From the NCBI GenBank assembly GCA_965248805.1, contig CBDFKJ010000009.1, positions 372,001-436,000 on the forward strand: a stretch of 64,000 bases of DNA. Reading direction: 5' to 3'. The notes under the pieces were generated by a model, which worked only from the letters and a program-made list of their open reading frames with translations, did not search any database and had not been told where the DNA came from. Shown here one piece after another: positions 8,906 through 18,067 of this stretch. The stretch comes from CBDFKJ01 sp965248805 (lineage in GTDB: Bacteria; Pseudomonadota; Alphaproteobacteria; UBA6615). Each line of letters opens with the position of its first letter. Positions within the stretch are counted from its first letter, which is position 1. The position numbers and the translations under genes are program-made.

Positions 8906-9934
8906 ATGACTGATGCCGATATCGGAACGATCGCCCGCGCCATGGTGGCGCCGGGGAAGGGGATTCTTGCCGCGGACGAGAGCAGCGGCACCATGGGCAA
9001 GCGCCTGCAAGGCATCGACGTGTCCGATAGCGTGGAGAACCGGCGCGCCTACCGTGACATGCTCTTTACCACCGCCGGCGCGGGGCAGTACGTCTCCGGC
9101 GCAATCCTGTATGACGAGACAATCCGCCAGAGCACAGGCGGCGGCCGCACGTTCGTCGATGCGCTGAACGCCGAGAACATCATCCCCGGCATCAAGGTCG
9201 ATACCGGTGCCAAGAATCTGGCCGGCGGCCGGCCAGGCGAGACCGTCACCGAAGGGCTGGATGGCCTGCGCGAGCGCCTGGCCGAGTACTACGAGCTTGG
9301 CGCCCGCTTCACCAAGTGGCGCGCGGTGATCAAGATCGGCGACGGCATGCCGTCGCGCACCTCGATCGCGGCCAATGCCCACGCCTTGGCGCGCTATGCC
9401 GCGCTGGCACAGGAAGCCAAGATGGTGCCGATCGTCGAGCCCGAGGTCCTGATGGACGGGCCGCACGACATAGAGCGTTGCCGAGAGGTCACCGAGGAGA
9501 CGCTGAACGCGGTCTACGCGCAGCTTTTCGAGCAGAACGTCCTGCTCGAAGGCACGGTGCTGAAGCCGAATATGGTGGTCGCCGGCAACGAGTGCGCGAC
9601 CCAGGCGGGTGTTGAGGAGGTCGCGCGCATGACCATCCGCACGTTGCGCCGCTGCGTCCCCGGCGCGGTGCCGGGCATCGCCTTCCTGTCAGGCGGGCAG
9701 AGCGAAGAGGACGCGACCGAGCACTTGAACGCCATGAACGGCCTCGGCGCACAGCCGTGGGAGCTGTCATTCTCCTATGGCCGTGCCCTTCAGCAGTCGG
9801 CACTGAAGACATGGGCCGGCAGCGCCGCCAACGTGGCGAAGGCCCAGGCGGTCTATCTCCATCGCGCTCACATGAACAGCGCGGCGCGCTCCGGCGGCTA
9901 TCGGTCGGACATGGAGCAGCAGCTGGCGGCCTAG
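8906..9934 (+). CDS. Class I fructose-bisphosphate aldolase
   Basis: This enzyme cleaves fructose-1,6-bisphosphate to dihydroxyacetone phosphate and glyceraldehyde-3-phosphate through a Schiff base, in glycolysis/gluconeogenesis. The 342-residue product aligns over its length with the eukaryote-like class I aldolases: GKGILAADESSGTMGKR near the N-terminus, FTKWRAVIKIGD, PIVEPEVLMDG, and the Schiff-base Lys in LLEGTVLKPNMV, then FLSGGQSEEDATEHLNAMN. A GGGGAGGA-type ribosome site precedes the ATG. The 229 bases upstream contain no gene that I can support; no clear terminator or promoter stands out there. Confidence 0.95.
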   Translation: MTDADIGTIARAMVAPGKGILAADESSGTMGKRLQGIDVSDSVENRRAYRDMLFTTAGAGQYVSGAILYDETIRQSTGGGRTFVDALNAENIIPGIKVDTGAKNLAGGRPGETVTEGLDGLRERLAEYYELGARFTKWRAVIKIGDGMPSRTSIAANAHALARYAALAQEAKMVPIVEPEVLMDGPHDIERCREVTEETLNAVYAQLFEQNVLLEGTVLKPNMVVAGNECATQAGVEEVARMTIRTLRRCVPGAVPGIAFLSGGQSEEDATEHLNAMNGLGAQPWELSFSYGRALQQSALKTWAGSAANVAKAQAVYLHRAHMNSAARSGGYRSDMEQQLAA

Positions 9935-9953
9935 CCATCGACCGGCGGTCTCT

Positions 9954-10331
9954 CTACTCGCTGGGGCCACCGGCAGCCTGCCAGGCGACGTAACCGCCGG
10001 CCAAGTGACTTACGTTTTCCACGCCCATGTCCAGGAGGGTCTTGGCGGCCAGGGCCGACCGCGAGCCGGAGGCGCAATACACGACCAATTGCTTGCCGCT
10101 GGAGAGCATCGGCAGGTGCGATGGACTTTCGGGATCGGCAAGGAATTCGAGGAACCCGCGCGGTGCATGCACAGAGCCGCGAATTGACCCAGCCTGCCGC
10201 TCCACCGATTCGCGGACGTCGACGAAAACCATCTGCGAGTCGTCGGCTGCCGCCAGCGCGTCGGTCACCCCTATTGTGGCGATGGCATCGTTGGCCTCGG
10301 CCAACAGCCGCATCAATCCCTTTTCGAGCAC
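9954..10331 (-). CDS. Single-domain rhodanese-like protein
   Basis: A small rhodanese domain protein (125 residues from the GTG at 10331). Features are the QLLAEAN-like start typical of this subfamily, VFVDVRE, HAPRGFLEF, and the active-site loop with Cys in VVYCASGSRSALAAKTL, then HLAGGYVAWQAAGGP. Rhodaneses transfer sulfane sulfur; the acceptor here is unknown. I chose GTG because AAGGAA lies 10 bases upstream and MLEKGL…LLAEAN matches relatives; an ATG at 10313 is the alternative. It is divergent from the following dioxygenase gene, with ~110 bases between starts for both promoters. Confidence 0.85.
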   Translation of the reverse strand: MLEKGLMRLLAEANDAIATIGVTDALAAADDSQMVFVDVRESVERQAGSIRGSVHAPRGFLEFLADPESPSHLPMLSSGKQLVVYCASGSRSALAAKTLLDMGVENVSHLAGGYVAWQAAGGPSE

Positions 10332-10442
10332 GGTCTCGTGATTCCTTCCTTTGCAGGCGCCCACACGTTGTTTCGCGCCAACCCCGGTGCGATATACTGG
10401 GCCCAACCGCCAACAGAACCGCTACCACAGGAGGCCGATGGT

Positions 10443-11108
10443 ATGGCCAAATCTGATCGCATTCGCAACTCTCAGTGGACCCGCCGGCGCTGGCTGGGCG
10501 GATCGCTGTCGACCGTCGCGATCGCCGGATTGTACAATCTGGCGCCGGTCCGCGCCGCCCCGCTGGCGCTTACACCGAGGCAGGGCGCCGGTCCGTTCTA
10601 TCCGCTGGAACTGCCCAGCGACTACGACAGCGATTTGGTCAAGGTCGCCGGCCATGATGCTCGTGCCCTGGGCCAGGTCACCCACTTAACCGGGCGCATC
10701 CTGTCGCAGGACGGTGCGCCGATCCCCGGCGCACGGGTCGAGATCTGGCAGTGTGACGCCAATGGCCGCTATCACCATCCCGGCGACACGCGCGGAGCGG
10801 CCCTCGATGACCACTTCCAGGCCTTCGGCCGCACTGAATCGGCCGCCGACGGCGGTTATCATTTCCGCACCATCAAGCCGGTGCCCTATCCCGGCCGCAC
10901 GCCGCATATCCACTTCGCCGTTTGGGCGCCCGGAAGCGAGGCCTTCGTCACACAGATGTACATCGAAGGCGAGCCCGGCAACGCGACCGACAATCTGTAT
11001 CGGCGCCTTTCCGCCGATGCGCGTCCGCGTGTGACGGTGCCACTGGCATCGGCGCCGCAGATCGAGGCCGACTCGTTGGCGGCTCAGTTCGATCTGGTGA
11101 TTGCCTAG
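10443..11108 (+). CDS. Tat-exported intradiol ring-cleavage dioxygenase-like protein
   Basis: The 221-residue product begins with a twin-arginine-type signal (WTRRRWLGGSLSTVAIAGLY…). A beta-sandwich domain of the catechol/protocatechuate 3,4-dioxygenase type follows, with GRYHHPGD, FRTIKPVPYPGRTPHIHF and TQMYIEG. The two Tyr and two His of the non-haem Fe(III) site can be seen in these blocks. Exported relatives are annotated as protocatechuate 3,4-dioxygenase beta-like, but substrates are mostly unproven. AGGAGG sits 8 bases before the ATG at 10443, which decides the start against an in-frame ATG at 10338. Confidence 0.87.
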   Translation: MAKSDRIRNSQWTRRRWLGGSLSTVAIAGLYNLAPVRAAPLALTPRQGAGPFYPLELPSDYDSDLVKVAGHDARALGQVTHLTGRILSQDGAPIPGARVEIWQCDANGRYHHPGDTRGAALDDHFQAFGRTESAADGGYHFRTIKPVPYPGRTPHIHFAVWAPGSEAFVTQMYIEGEPGNATDNLYRRLSADARPRVTVPLASAPQIEADSLAAQFDLVIA

Positions 11109-11110
11109 AC

Positions 11111-11716
11111 ATGGTGCGTGACGCGGCCATGGATGGCGTGGCGACACTGACCACGCGCGCTTCTGCCGTGACGCTGAGTGACCCGGCGCCACCCGATGCA
11201 GCGATCGAGACCATGCTCGCCGCGGCGGCGCGGGCGCCCGATCACGGCAAGCTGCGACCGTGGCAGTTCGTGACCATTCGCGGCAACGCGCGCCTGGCGT
11301 TGGGCGCGCTATTGGAAGCCTCGCTGCGCCGCCGCGATCCCGACATGGTCGAGGTCGCCTATGAGCGTGAGCGCGCCAAGGCGATGCGGGCGCCGGTGAT
11401 CATCGTCGTCGCCGCCAAGACGCAGCCCGACCATCCCAAGATCCCGGAGATCGAGCAGGTGATGTCGGCGGCGTGCGCGGCCCATGCCATCATGCTCGCC
11501 GCCCACGCGCAGGGTTATGGCAGCATGTGGAAGACCGGCGGTCCCGCTTATGATCCGCAGGTCAAGCGAGCGCTGGGCCTAGAGCGGCACGACCACATCG
11601 TCGGTTTCCTCTTTGTCGGTACGCTGGTGGCGGAGACGCCGGCGCACGTCAAGCGCCCGGACTTCCGCGAGCTGGTTGTCGAATGGACCGGCGGCGAAAC
11701 CGTGGCGGCGAACTGA
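11111..11716 (+). CDS. Nitroreductase-family FMN oxidoreductase
   Basis: A compact nitroreductase-fold protein (201 residues). The FMN-phosphate-binding region is AARAPDHGKLRPWQFVTI; ACAAHAIMLAAHAQGYGSMWKTGG is the family's central block, and VGFLFVGT lies near the C-terminus. It most resembles the YdjA-type subgroup. The electron acceptor is not predictable. It starts 3 bases after the dioxygenase stop, so the two are probably co-transcribed. The ATG at 11129 (MDGVATLTTR) is an equally plausible start because relatives begin there; neither ATG has a strong ribosome site. Confidence 0.85.
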   Translation: MVRDAAMDGVATLTTRASAVTLSDPAPPDAAIETMLAAAARAPDHGKLRPWQFVTIRGNARLALGALLEASLRRRDPDMVEVAYERERAKAMRAPVIIVVAAKTQPDHPKIPEIEQVMSAACAAHAIMLAAHAQGYGSMWKTGGPAYDPQVKRALGLERHDHIVGFLFVGTLVAETPAHVKRPDFRELVVEWTGGETVAAN

Positions 11717-13007
11717 TGTCCGGGAGCTGAACTCCCAAAACTCGGTCCCTTAGGGCGTGGCTGAATTCTCGTGGGCGGCGCGCATGAGAACGCGATCCCG
11801 TGAACCCAACGACGCCGTTTCGTGGCGTGAGATGCGCCAGGCGTTGTGGCCCGAGGCCGACGCGGCGGAACTCGCGACGGAGGTCGCGGACTACCTGGCC
11901 GGCAACTCTCCGGTCGCGGCCGTGTTGCTGTGCGAGGATGCAGCCGGGCGAGTGATCGGCATGCTGGAGCCTCCGAGGCCAGCTCGCTGTAGCCGAGCTC
12001 GCGCGCCAGTCTGCCGCGGCGGCGATGAGGAGCTCGACCAATGCGGTCGACACCACCGTGCCGCCAGTCTCGCGGCTATAGAAGAAGACGTCCTCTTCGA
12101 CTTCCTGGGCCTGGTGCGTGTGGCGGATGAAGACCACGTCGATGCGTTCGTAGCGTCGGCGCAGGAACAGATGCAGCAGAATGAAAAACCGCTTGGCGAG
12201 ATCCTTTTCGCGTTCGCCCATGGAGCCCGATACGTCCATCAGGCAGAACATGACGGCCTGCATGTTGGGCTGCGGCTGCGGCTCGAACCGGTTGTGGCGG
12301 ACGTCGGTCGGATCGATGTAGGGCACAACGCGCCAGCGTCGCTCCATCTGCTCCAGCTCGCCGCGCAGGACGGCGAGCTTGCGCGCCTCGGCCGCGCTGA
12401 GGTCGTCGCGAGCATCGAGGGCTGCGATCTCCGCTTCAATCGCCTGCGCCGCTTCGGCCTTGGGACGCTTCAGCGCCAGCCGGCGGCCGAAGCTGTTGCG
12501 CATGGTGCGCAGCACATTGATGTTCGTGGTCGTGCCGGAGCTCGTGTAGCCGGCGCGGCGCGGCTTGCTGGCGTGAATCTCATTGAGCGTGATTTTCACC
12601 AGGTCCGGCAACTCCAGGTCCTCGAAGAACACGTCGAGGAACTCGTCGCGCGTCAACGAGAACTCAAACGAGTCTTCGCCGTCGCCGGAATTCGCCCCGC
12701 GCTTGCCGCCCGGCCCTTCGCCGCCCATGGAGCGCTTGGGAATACGGTCGCCGGCGACAAACTCCTTGTTGCCCGTCAGCACGACGGAACGGCGACCGCC
12801 CGTGGCGGCGTGATGGAATGCCGGCTCGCCGATACTCTTGGTTGGGATGCGAACGGTCTCGCCGGCATCGGCGTCGGCGATCGAGCGGTCCTTGATCGAG
12901 CGGTCGACGACTTCCTTGATCTGCGCCCGCGCCCGCCGCATGAACCGCTGACGGTTGCCAAGGTTCTTATCCTTGGGATTCAGGCGCCTGTCGATGAAAT
13001 GGCGCAT
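11649..13007 (-). pseudogene. DUF444 (YeaH-like) protein, C-terminally truncated by rearrangement
   Basis: Residues 1–~320 are a normal YeaH/DUF444 protein: MRHFIDRRLNPKDKNL start, the VWA metal motif LMDVSGSMGEREKD, HLFLRRRYERIDVVFIRHTH, and SRETGGTVVSTAL. Family members then continue with an ~100-residue block containing DGDN and the C-terminal helix. Here the homology stops near base 12,040, and the frame runs on into unrelated DNA that includes the antisense of a GNAT fragment, to a stop at 11649. The 452-codon reading frame is therefore a chimera. It follows prkA with 22 bases between, as in the conserved prkA–yeaH–spoVR operon; spoVR is missing. Function of the truncated protein is doubtful. 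Confidence 0.85.
11784..11975 (+). pseudogene. N-terminal fragment of an AAC(6')-like GNAT acetyltransferase
   Basis: The + frame from the ATG at 11784 reads MRTRSREPNDAVSW, REMRQALWPEA, then AVLLCEDAAGRVIGMLE. This is the start of AAC(6')-type acetyltransferases (…ALWPE…VLVAEDAAGRVVGFAE…). Homology stops near base 11,970, long before the acetyl-CoA loop. Just beyond it, the opposite strand (about 12,045 down to 11,975) reads, with one frame change, LVELLIAAAADW–ARELGYSELASE, which resembles the C-terminal helix and strand of the same family. The gene looks broken by an inversion plus deletion that also consumed the end of DUF444. Confidence 0.6.
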
Positions 13008-13029
13008 GAGACAATCCGCGCCGTACGCG

Positions 13030-14964
13030 TCAGCCGGTCTTGTTGACGCGCATGTACCACTCGACCAGCCGGCGCACCTGGCGCTCGGAGTAGCCGCGCT
13101 CGACCATGCGCTCGACGAACTGGCGGTGCTGCTTGTCGGAGTTGCTGTCCTTCTTGGTGCCGAAACTGATCACCGGCAGCAGATCCTCAACCTGGGAGAA
13201 CATGCGCTTTTCGATGACTTCGCGCAGTTTCTCATAGCTGGTCCAGGCCGGGTTTCGGCCCGAATTCCGAACCCGCGCACGCAGCGCAAACTTCACCACC
13301 TCGTTGCGGAAGTCCTTCGGGTTGGCGATGCCGGCCGGCTTTTCGATCTTCGACAATTCGGCGTCCAGCACCTGGCGGTCGAAGATCTGGCCGGTGTCGG
13401 GATCCTTGTAGTCCTGCTCTTCGATCCAGGCGTTGGCGTAGGCGATGTAGCGGTCGAACAGATTCTGGCCGTACTCGGTATACGACTCGAGATAGGCCTT
13501 CTGGATTTCGTGACCGATGAATTCGGCGTAGCGCGGCGCCAACTCAGACTTGATGTGCTCCAGGTAGTCGGCTTCCTGCTCGGCCGGGAACTGCTCGCGC
13601 TTGACCGCCTGCTCCAGGATATACATCAGGTGCACGGGATCGGCCGCGACTTCGACCGTATCGTAGTTGAAGGTCTCCGACAGCACCTTGAAGGCGAAGC
13701 GCGTGCTGACGCCGATCATGCCTTCGTCGACGCCGGCGGTCTCGCGATACTCCTGAACCGATTTGGCCTTGGGATCGGTGTCCTTCAGGTTCTCGCCGTC
13801 ATAGACGCGCATCTTCGAATACAGCGACGAGTTCTCGTGCGCGCGCATGCGCGTCAACACGCAGAAGCGGCTCAGGATCTCCAGCACCTCGCGGGCGCAG
13901 GGCGCGTCGCCGAGCTGACTCTCGCGCAACAGCTTGCGATAGATCTGCGCCTCCTCCGTCACACGCAGGCAGTACGGCACCTTGATGACGGAGATGCGGT
14001 CGAGGAACGCTTCGTTGTTCTTGTTGTTTTTGAACTGCTGCCATTCGGCCTCGTTCGAGTGCGCCAGCACGATACCGTGGAACGGGAACGCGCCGAAGGC
14101 CTCGGTGCCCAGATAGTTGCCTTCCTGCGTCGCGGTCAACAGCGGGTGCAGCACCTTGATCGGTGCCTTGAACATTTCGACGAATTCGAGCAGCCCCTGG
14201 GTCGTGCGGTTGAGCCCGCCGGAGAAGCTGTAGGCGTCGGGGTCGGCTTGCGAGAAGTGCTCGAGCCTGCGGATGTCGACCTTGCCGACCAGGGCCGAGA
14301 TGTCCTGGTTGTTTTCGTCGCCAGGCTCGGTCTTGGCGACGCACACCTGGCGCAGTTTCGACGGCATGACCTTGACGACGCGGAAACCGGCAATGTCGCC
14401 GCCGAACTCGTCGAGGCGCTTCAGTGCCCACGGCGACATCAGGCCGTGCAGCCGCCGGCGGGTGATGCCGTACTTGTCCTCCAAAAGATCGCCGAAGCGT
14501 TCGGGATCGAACAGACCCAGCGGCGATTCGAACAACGGGCTGATCTGGTCGCCGGCCTTCAGCACATAGACCGGCCGTTGCTCCATCAACTGCTTCAGGC
14601 GCTCGGCGAGCGAGGACTTGCCACCGCCGACCGGCCCCAAGAGGTAGAGGATCTGCTTGCGTTCCTCCAAGCCCTGTGCGGCGTAGCGGAAATGGCCGAC
14701 GATGCGCTCGACGGTGTCGCCCATGCCGTAGAAATCGGCGAAGGCAGGATAGCGTTTGATGGTGCGGTTGAGGGAGATACGTCCGAGGCGCGGATCCGTC
14801 GAGGTGTCGACGAGTTCCGGCTCGCCGATGGCGTCGATAATGCGCTCGGCGGCGGTCGCATACATCGCCGGATCTTCGCGGCATCCCAGCAGGTAGTCTT
14901 GAAGCGTTAGCTCCTCGTCCTTGCTGGATGCGTAAAGCTCGGAATAGAGATCAAAGACGTCCAT
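13030..14964 (-). CDS. prkA: PrkA-family AAA+ serine protein kinase
   Basis: A full-length (644 residues) PrkA homologue: MDVFDLYSELYASSKDEE start, AAA+ module with Walker A LGPVGGGKSS (residues ~108–117), VLAHSNEAEW, and the C-terminal region (…YIAYANAWIEEQDYKDPDTG…) that carries the proposed kinase/protease activity. In enterobacteria YeaG (PrkA) works with YeaH (DUF444) and YcgB (SpoVR) in nitrogen-starvation and stress responses. Here PrkA is intact but its partners are truncated or absent. A 651-codon antisense frame opposite this gene is a codon-bias shadow. Confidence 0.94.
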   Translation of the reverse strand: MDVFDLYSELYASSKDEELTLQDYLLGCREDPAMYATAAERIIDAIGEPELVDTSTDPRLGRISLNRTIKRYPAFADFYGMGDTVERIVGHFRYAAQGLEERKQILYLLGPVGGGKSSLAERLKQLMEQRPVYVLKAGDQISPLFESPLGLFDPERFGDLLEDKYGITRRRLHGLMSPWALKRLDEFGGDIAGFRVVKVMPSKLRQVCVAKTEPGDENNQDISALVGKVDIRRLEHFSQADPDAYSFSGGLNRTTQGLLEFVEMFKAPIKVLHPLLTATQEGNYLGTEAFGAFPFHGIVLAHSNEAEWQQFKNNKNNEAFLDRISVIKVPYCLRVTEEAQIYRKLLRESQLGDAPCAREVLEILSRFCVLTRMRAHENSSLYSKMRVYDGENLKDTDPKAKSVQEYRETAGVDEGMIGVSTRFAFKVLSETFNYDTVEVAADPVHLMYILEQAVKREQFPAEQEADYLEHIKSELAPRYAEFIGHEIQKAYLESYTEYGQNLFDRYIAYANAWIEEQDYKDPDTGQIFDRQVLDAELSKIEKPAGIANPKDFRNEVVKFALRARVRNSGRNPAWTSYEKLREVIEKRMFSQVEDLLPVISFGTKKDSNSDKQHRQFVERMVERGYSERQVRRLVEWYMRVNKTG

Positions 14965-15069
14965 CGGCCGGCCCCTGTCCGATTGAAGTGTCTGTTAGCG
15001 ACCCTAGCCGAACAGGGTTAACGCGGCGTTTACATCCTGCAGACTCACCTCGACGGCCGCAGCCTGGTC

Positions 15070-16044
15070 GTGTTCGAGCTGTCCGGCGGCAATGACGGGC
15101 TCAACACGCTGGCGATGGCCGGATTCGAGCGCCTGTATAAGGACGGCAAGATGGCGATCGTCCACGGCGTCGGGTACGAGCAGCCGTCGTTTTCGCACTT
15201 TTCGTCTATCGCGTTCTGGCACACCGGGGCGCCGAACAGCGGCGAGGAGTATGGCTGGCTGGGCCGCACCGCCGACGTGGTCGATCCCGACAACACGCCC
15301 AGCTATCTGGTCAACATCGATTCGACCCAGTCGCTGGCCGTGCGCAGCAAATCCCACACCCCGGTCGTGTTCGACGACCCGAACCGGTTCACGCGCGAGT
15401 ACTTCGCCGGCCAACGCGAAGCCATCGCCGACCTTGGCGAAACGAACAAGGCCACTAACGCCTCGCATCGCTACCTGTTGGATGTTGCGCGCACTGCGAA
15501 GGATGCCTCGGCGATGGTGCGGCAGGCGTGGAGCGACTACAAGTCGCCGGTCGACTACGGGCTGGCACCGTCCGATCTGAGTAAGATCGCGGCGCTGATC
15601 GCGGCCGACATGCCGACGCGGCTGTTCTACACGTCCTACCGCAACAACCAGTTCGACACGCACGTATTCCAGGCGGCCGTGCACAAGCGCATTCTGACCT
15701 ACTCCTCCGACGCCGTATACGGGTTCTACAGGGATATGGAACAGCTCGGGCGGGCGGATGACGTGGTAGTGATGGTGTTCACCGAATTCGGCCGCCGGGT
15801 GTGGGAGAACACGAGCCTCGGCACCGATCATGGCACGGCAAACAACGTGTATGTGATCGGCAACAACATCAAGGGCGGCCATTACGGCGAGGTGCCGAGC
15901 CTGACCGAACTCGACGACGGCAACCTGATCTACACCACCGATTTCCGGCGCGTGTACTCCACGTTGATCGAGGGCTGGCTGGGTCAGCCCGACTCCGCCG
16001 AGATCCTCAACGGCCGTTTTGAGCCGTTCGATATGATCGCCTAG
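15070..16044 (+). pseudogene. DUF1501 protein lacking its N-terminus
   Basis: The frame reads SLVVFELSGGNDGLNTL…GFERLYKDGKMAIVHGVGYEQPSFSH…WHTGAPNSGEEYGWLGR…VVMVFTEFGRRVWEN…TDHGTANN, which is DUF1501 (sulfatase-like fold, Tat-exported in other species). The ~40-residue Tat signal region is missing: upstream of the GTG at 15070 the frame reaches a TAA at 15019 with no start and no signal peptide. About 35 residues normally found between GGNDGLNT and the GFERLYKDGK block are also absent. It abuts the 5' side of prkA, near the rearranged DUF444 locus. Product unlikely to be exported; expression doubtful. Confidence 0.75.
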
Positions 16045-16068
16045 CGGCGACGAGCGGAACCTGCGACA

Positions 16069-16100
16069 ACCTTCCCGGGGCTGTTCGGCCCCGGGAAGGT
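16069..16100. terminator. Strong inverted repeat after the DUF1501 frame
   Basis: A perfect 13-bp inverted repeat (ACCTTCCCGGGGC / GCCCCGGGAAGGT) with a 6-base loop lies 25 bases after the DUF1501 stop. There is no long T run after it, so it may act as a Rho-assisted or bidirectional terminator. Confidence 0.65.
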
Positions 16101-16175
16101 ACTTGCGCGGCGTGTCGGCGCGGCGTTCAATCGGCGCAGCAAGAACCCAGCACCTGATAATCTGGAGAGACGCCG

Positions 16176-16667
16176 ATGCGTGTCCTACTTGCAGTGATGG
16201 CGGTTGCAGTGGCGGTGGCGGTCGGCCGGGCGGATACACGCATGGACTATGGCGGTGAGGGCGACCTGCTCTACGTGCCTATGGCGCAGGCGAACCCGGC
16301 ATTTCGGCTGGCACTCGACCATATTCGTGCTGAGCGATTTGATCGTGCCGTCCCGCTGCTGAAGGTGTTCGTGCGCAGTAACCCGGATAATGCCGATGGC
16401 TGGAGCCTGCTCGGCTTTTCCCTGCGCAAGACCGGGGCCACCGACGGCGCCTTGGAAGGCTACACCAGGGCGTTGGAGCTCGATCCACAGCATCTGCGTG
16501 CGACGGAATATCTGGGCGAGCTCTACCTGCAGATCCACGATCTGGAGGCGGCGTTGAAGCAGCTCGATATGCTGACTGTCCTGTGTCCCGAGGGGTGCAC
16601 CGAACGCACGGTATTGGAGCAGGAGATCGATGCCTACGTGACGAGCCGGCCCGCCGCGGGCGGCTAG
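16176..16667 (+). CDS. Exported TPR protein
   Basis: The 163-residue product has a hydrophobic N-terminal signal segment (MRVLLAVMAVAVAVAVGRA) and then about two to three tetratricopeptide repeats (NPDNADGWSLLGFSLRKTG, ALELDPQHLRATEYLGELY). A Cys pair (LCPEGC) lies near the C-terminus. TPRs mediate protein–protein contacts; the partner is not indicated by context. GGAGAG precedes the ATG at a spacing of ~6. It stands between a terminator-like hairpin and rsmB, 49 bases upstream of the latter. Confidence 0.82.
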   Translation: MRVLLAVMAVAVAVAVGRADTRMDYGGEGDLLYVPMAQANPAFRLALDHIRAERFDRAVPLLKVFVRSNPDNADGWSLLGFSLRKTGATDGALEGYTRALELDPQHLRATEYLGELYLQIHDLEAALKQLDMLTVLCPEGCTERTVLEQEIDAYVTSRPAAGG

Positions 16668-16716
16668 CGCGCCCGTCGTCCGGCCGCAGTGCCTCCGAAC
16701 ATCTCGTAAGCAGATA

Positions 16717-18015
16717 GTGCAGGAACAGGATGGCGGTATTGCCGCGCGCCGTGGGGCGTTGGGGCTATTGGCCTCGGTCCTGCGCCATGATCAGCCGCTG
16801 GATGAGGCCATCGAGCGGCAGGCGTCGCTCGCGCGTCTGTCGTCGCGCGATCGCGCCTTTGCGCGGTTCCTGGTGGCCACGGTCCTGCGCCGCCTTGGTC
16901 AGATCGACGCGCTCATCGCCGGATTCGTCAGGCGCCGTTTGCCGCCGCCGCTGGCACCGGTGCACGACATTCTGCGCCTGGGCCTGGCACAGATCCTGTT
17001 CCTGCAGACGCCGGCCCACGCCGCCGTCGACACCTCTGTCGAGCTGGCGCGGCTGGGACGTTTTGCCAAGCATAAGGGTCTGGTCAATGCCGTGCTGCGT
17101 CGGGCGGCTGGCGAGGGACCATCGCTTTGTACCGCGCAGGACGCAGCGCGGCTGAATACACCTTCCTGGCTGTGGCGTCGCTGGTCCGAGCGTTTCGGCG
17201 AGGCGACCGCGGCGACAATCGCCGCCGCTCACTTGCGCGAGCCGCCGCTCGACATCACCGTCGTGGCCGATGCGGAGCGTTGGGCGCAGCGGCTCGAGGC
17301 GACGGTGTTGCCCACCGGCACACTCCGCCGCCCCATTGGCGGCCCGATCGACGCGCTCCCGGGTTTCGATGACGGCGCGTGGTGGGTGCAGGACGCGGCG
17401 GCGGCCCTGCCGGCGCGCCTGCTCGGCGACGTCGGCGGTCAGCGTGTGCTCGATATGTGTGCCGCACCTGGCGGCAAGACCGCGCAGCTGGCCGCAGCCG
17501 GCGCGCGGGTGACCGCGGTCGACGCGGTGCCCAGTCGCATGCGGCGCCTGCGCGACAATCTCGCACGGTTGCATCTGGATGCCGAGATCGTATGTGCAGA
17601 CGCGATCCAGTATTCACCGCTGCAGGCGTTCGCTCATGTCTTGCTGGATGCGCCGTGCAGCGGCACCGGCACGATCCGTCGCCATCCGGATATTGCACGC
17701 CTGAAAGGGGAGAAGGATATCGCCGCCACTGCGAAGCTGCAGGCGCGTCTGCTGGACGCGACTTCCGGCATGGTCGCGTCCGGTGGACGTCTGGTCTACG
17801 CCGTGTGCTCGCTCGAGCCCGAAGAGGGCGAGCAACAGATCGAAGCGTTTCTCGACCGTCATTCCGAGTGGCGACGGTGGCCGATCGATGCCGGCGAAGT
17901 CGCCGGCATTGCCGAAGCGCTCACCCCCTCCGCTGATCTGCAAACCTTGCCCTGCCAACTCGATGCTCTTGGCGGATGGGACGGCTTCTATGCTGCGCGA
18001 CTGCAGCGCTCATGA
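16717..18015 (+). CDS. rsmB: 16S rRNA (cytosine-C5) methyltransferase, RsmB family
   Basis: This enzyme methylates C967 of 16S rRNA using S-adenosylmethionine. The N-terminal ~140 residues are a NusB-like RNA-binding domain (AARRGALGLLASVL, FARFLVATVLRRLGQID, AVDTSVELARLGRFAKHKGLVNAVLRR). The C-terminal methyltransferase domain has the SAM motif DMCAAPGGKTAQLAA and the two catalytic cysteines, in DAPCSGTGTIRRHPD and YAVCSLEPEEGE. The start is GTG at 16717; no better start keeps the NusB domain whole. It is followed by rpe after 52 bases. Confidence 0.94.
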   Translation: MQEQDGGIAARRGALGLLASVLRHDQPLDEAIERQASLARLSSRDRAFARFLVATVLRRLGQIDALIAGFVRRRLPPPLAPVHDILRLGLAQILFLQTPAHAAVDTSVELARLGRFAKHKGLVNAVLRRAAGEGPSLCTAQDAARLNTPSWLWRRWSERFGEATAATIAAAHLREPPLDITVVADAERWAQRLEATVLPTGTLRRPIGGPIDALPGFDDGAWWVQDAAAALPARLLGDVGGQRVLDMCAAPGGKTAQLAAAGARVTAVDAVPSRMRRLRDNLARLHLDAEIVCADAIQYSPLQAFAHVLLDAPCSGTGTIRRHPDIARLKGEKDIAATAKLQARLLDATSGMVASGGRLVYAVCSLEPEEGEQQIEAFLDRHSEWRRWPIDAGEVAGIAEALTPSADLQTLPCQLDALGGWDGFYAARLQRS

Positions 18016-18067
18016 CCGCCAGCGGCGGGCGGTTGCGCAGCTAGGGCCAAGCTGATACGAGAGCCCC

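Noticed and set aside
8738..9466. A 242-codon minus-strand frame upstream of and across the aldolase gene
   Set aside because: Mostly antisense to the class I aldolase; its non-overlapping part (8738–8905) has no recognisable content.
12955..14910. A 651-codon open frame on the plus strand
   Set aside because: It lies exactly antisense to prkA, whose motifs are complete. The product has no family features and arises from GC-rich third positions.
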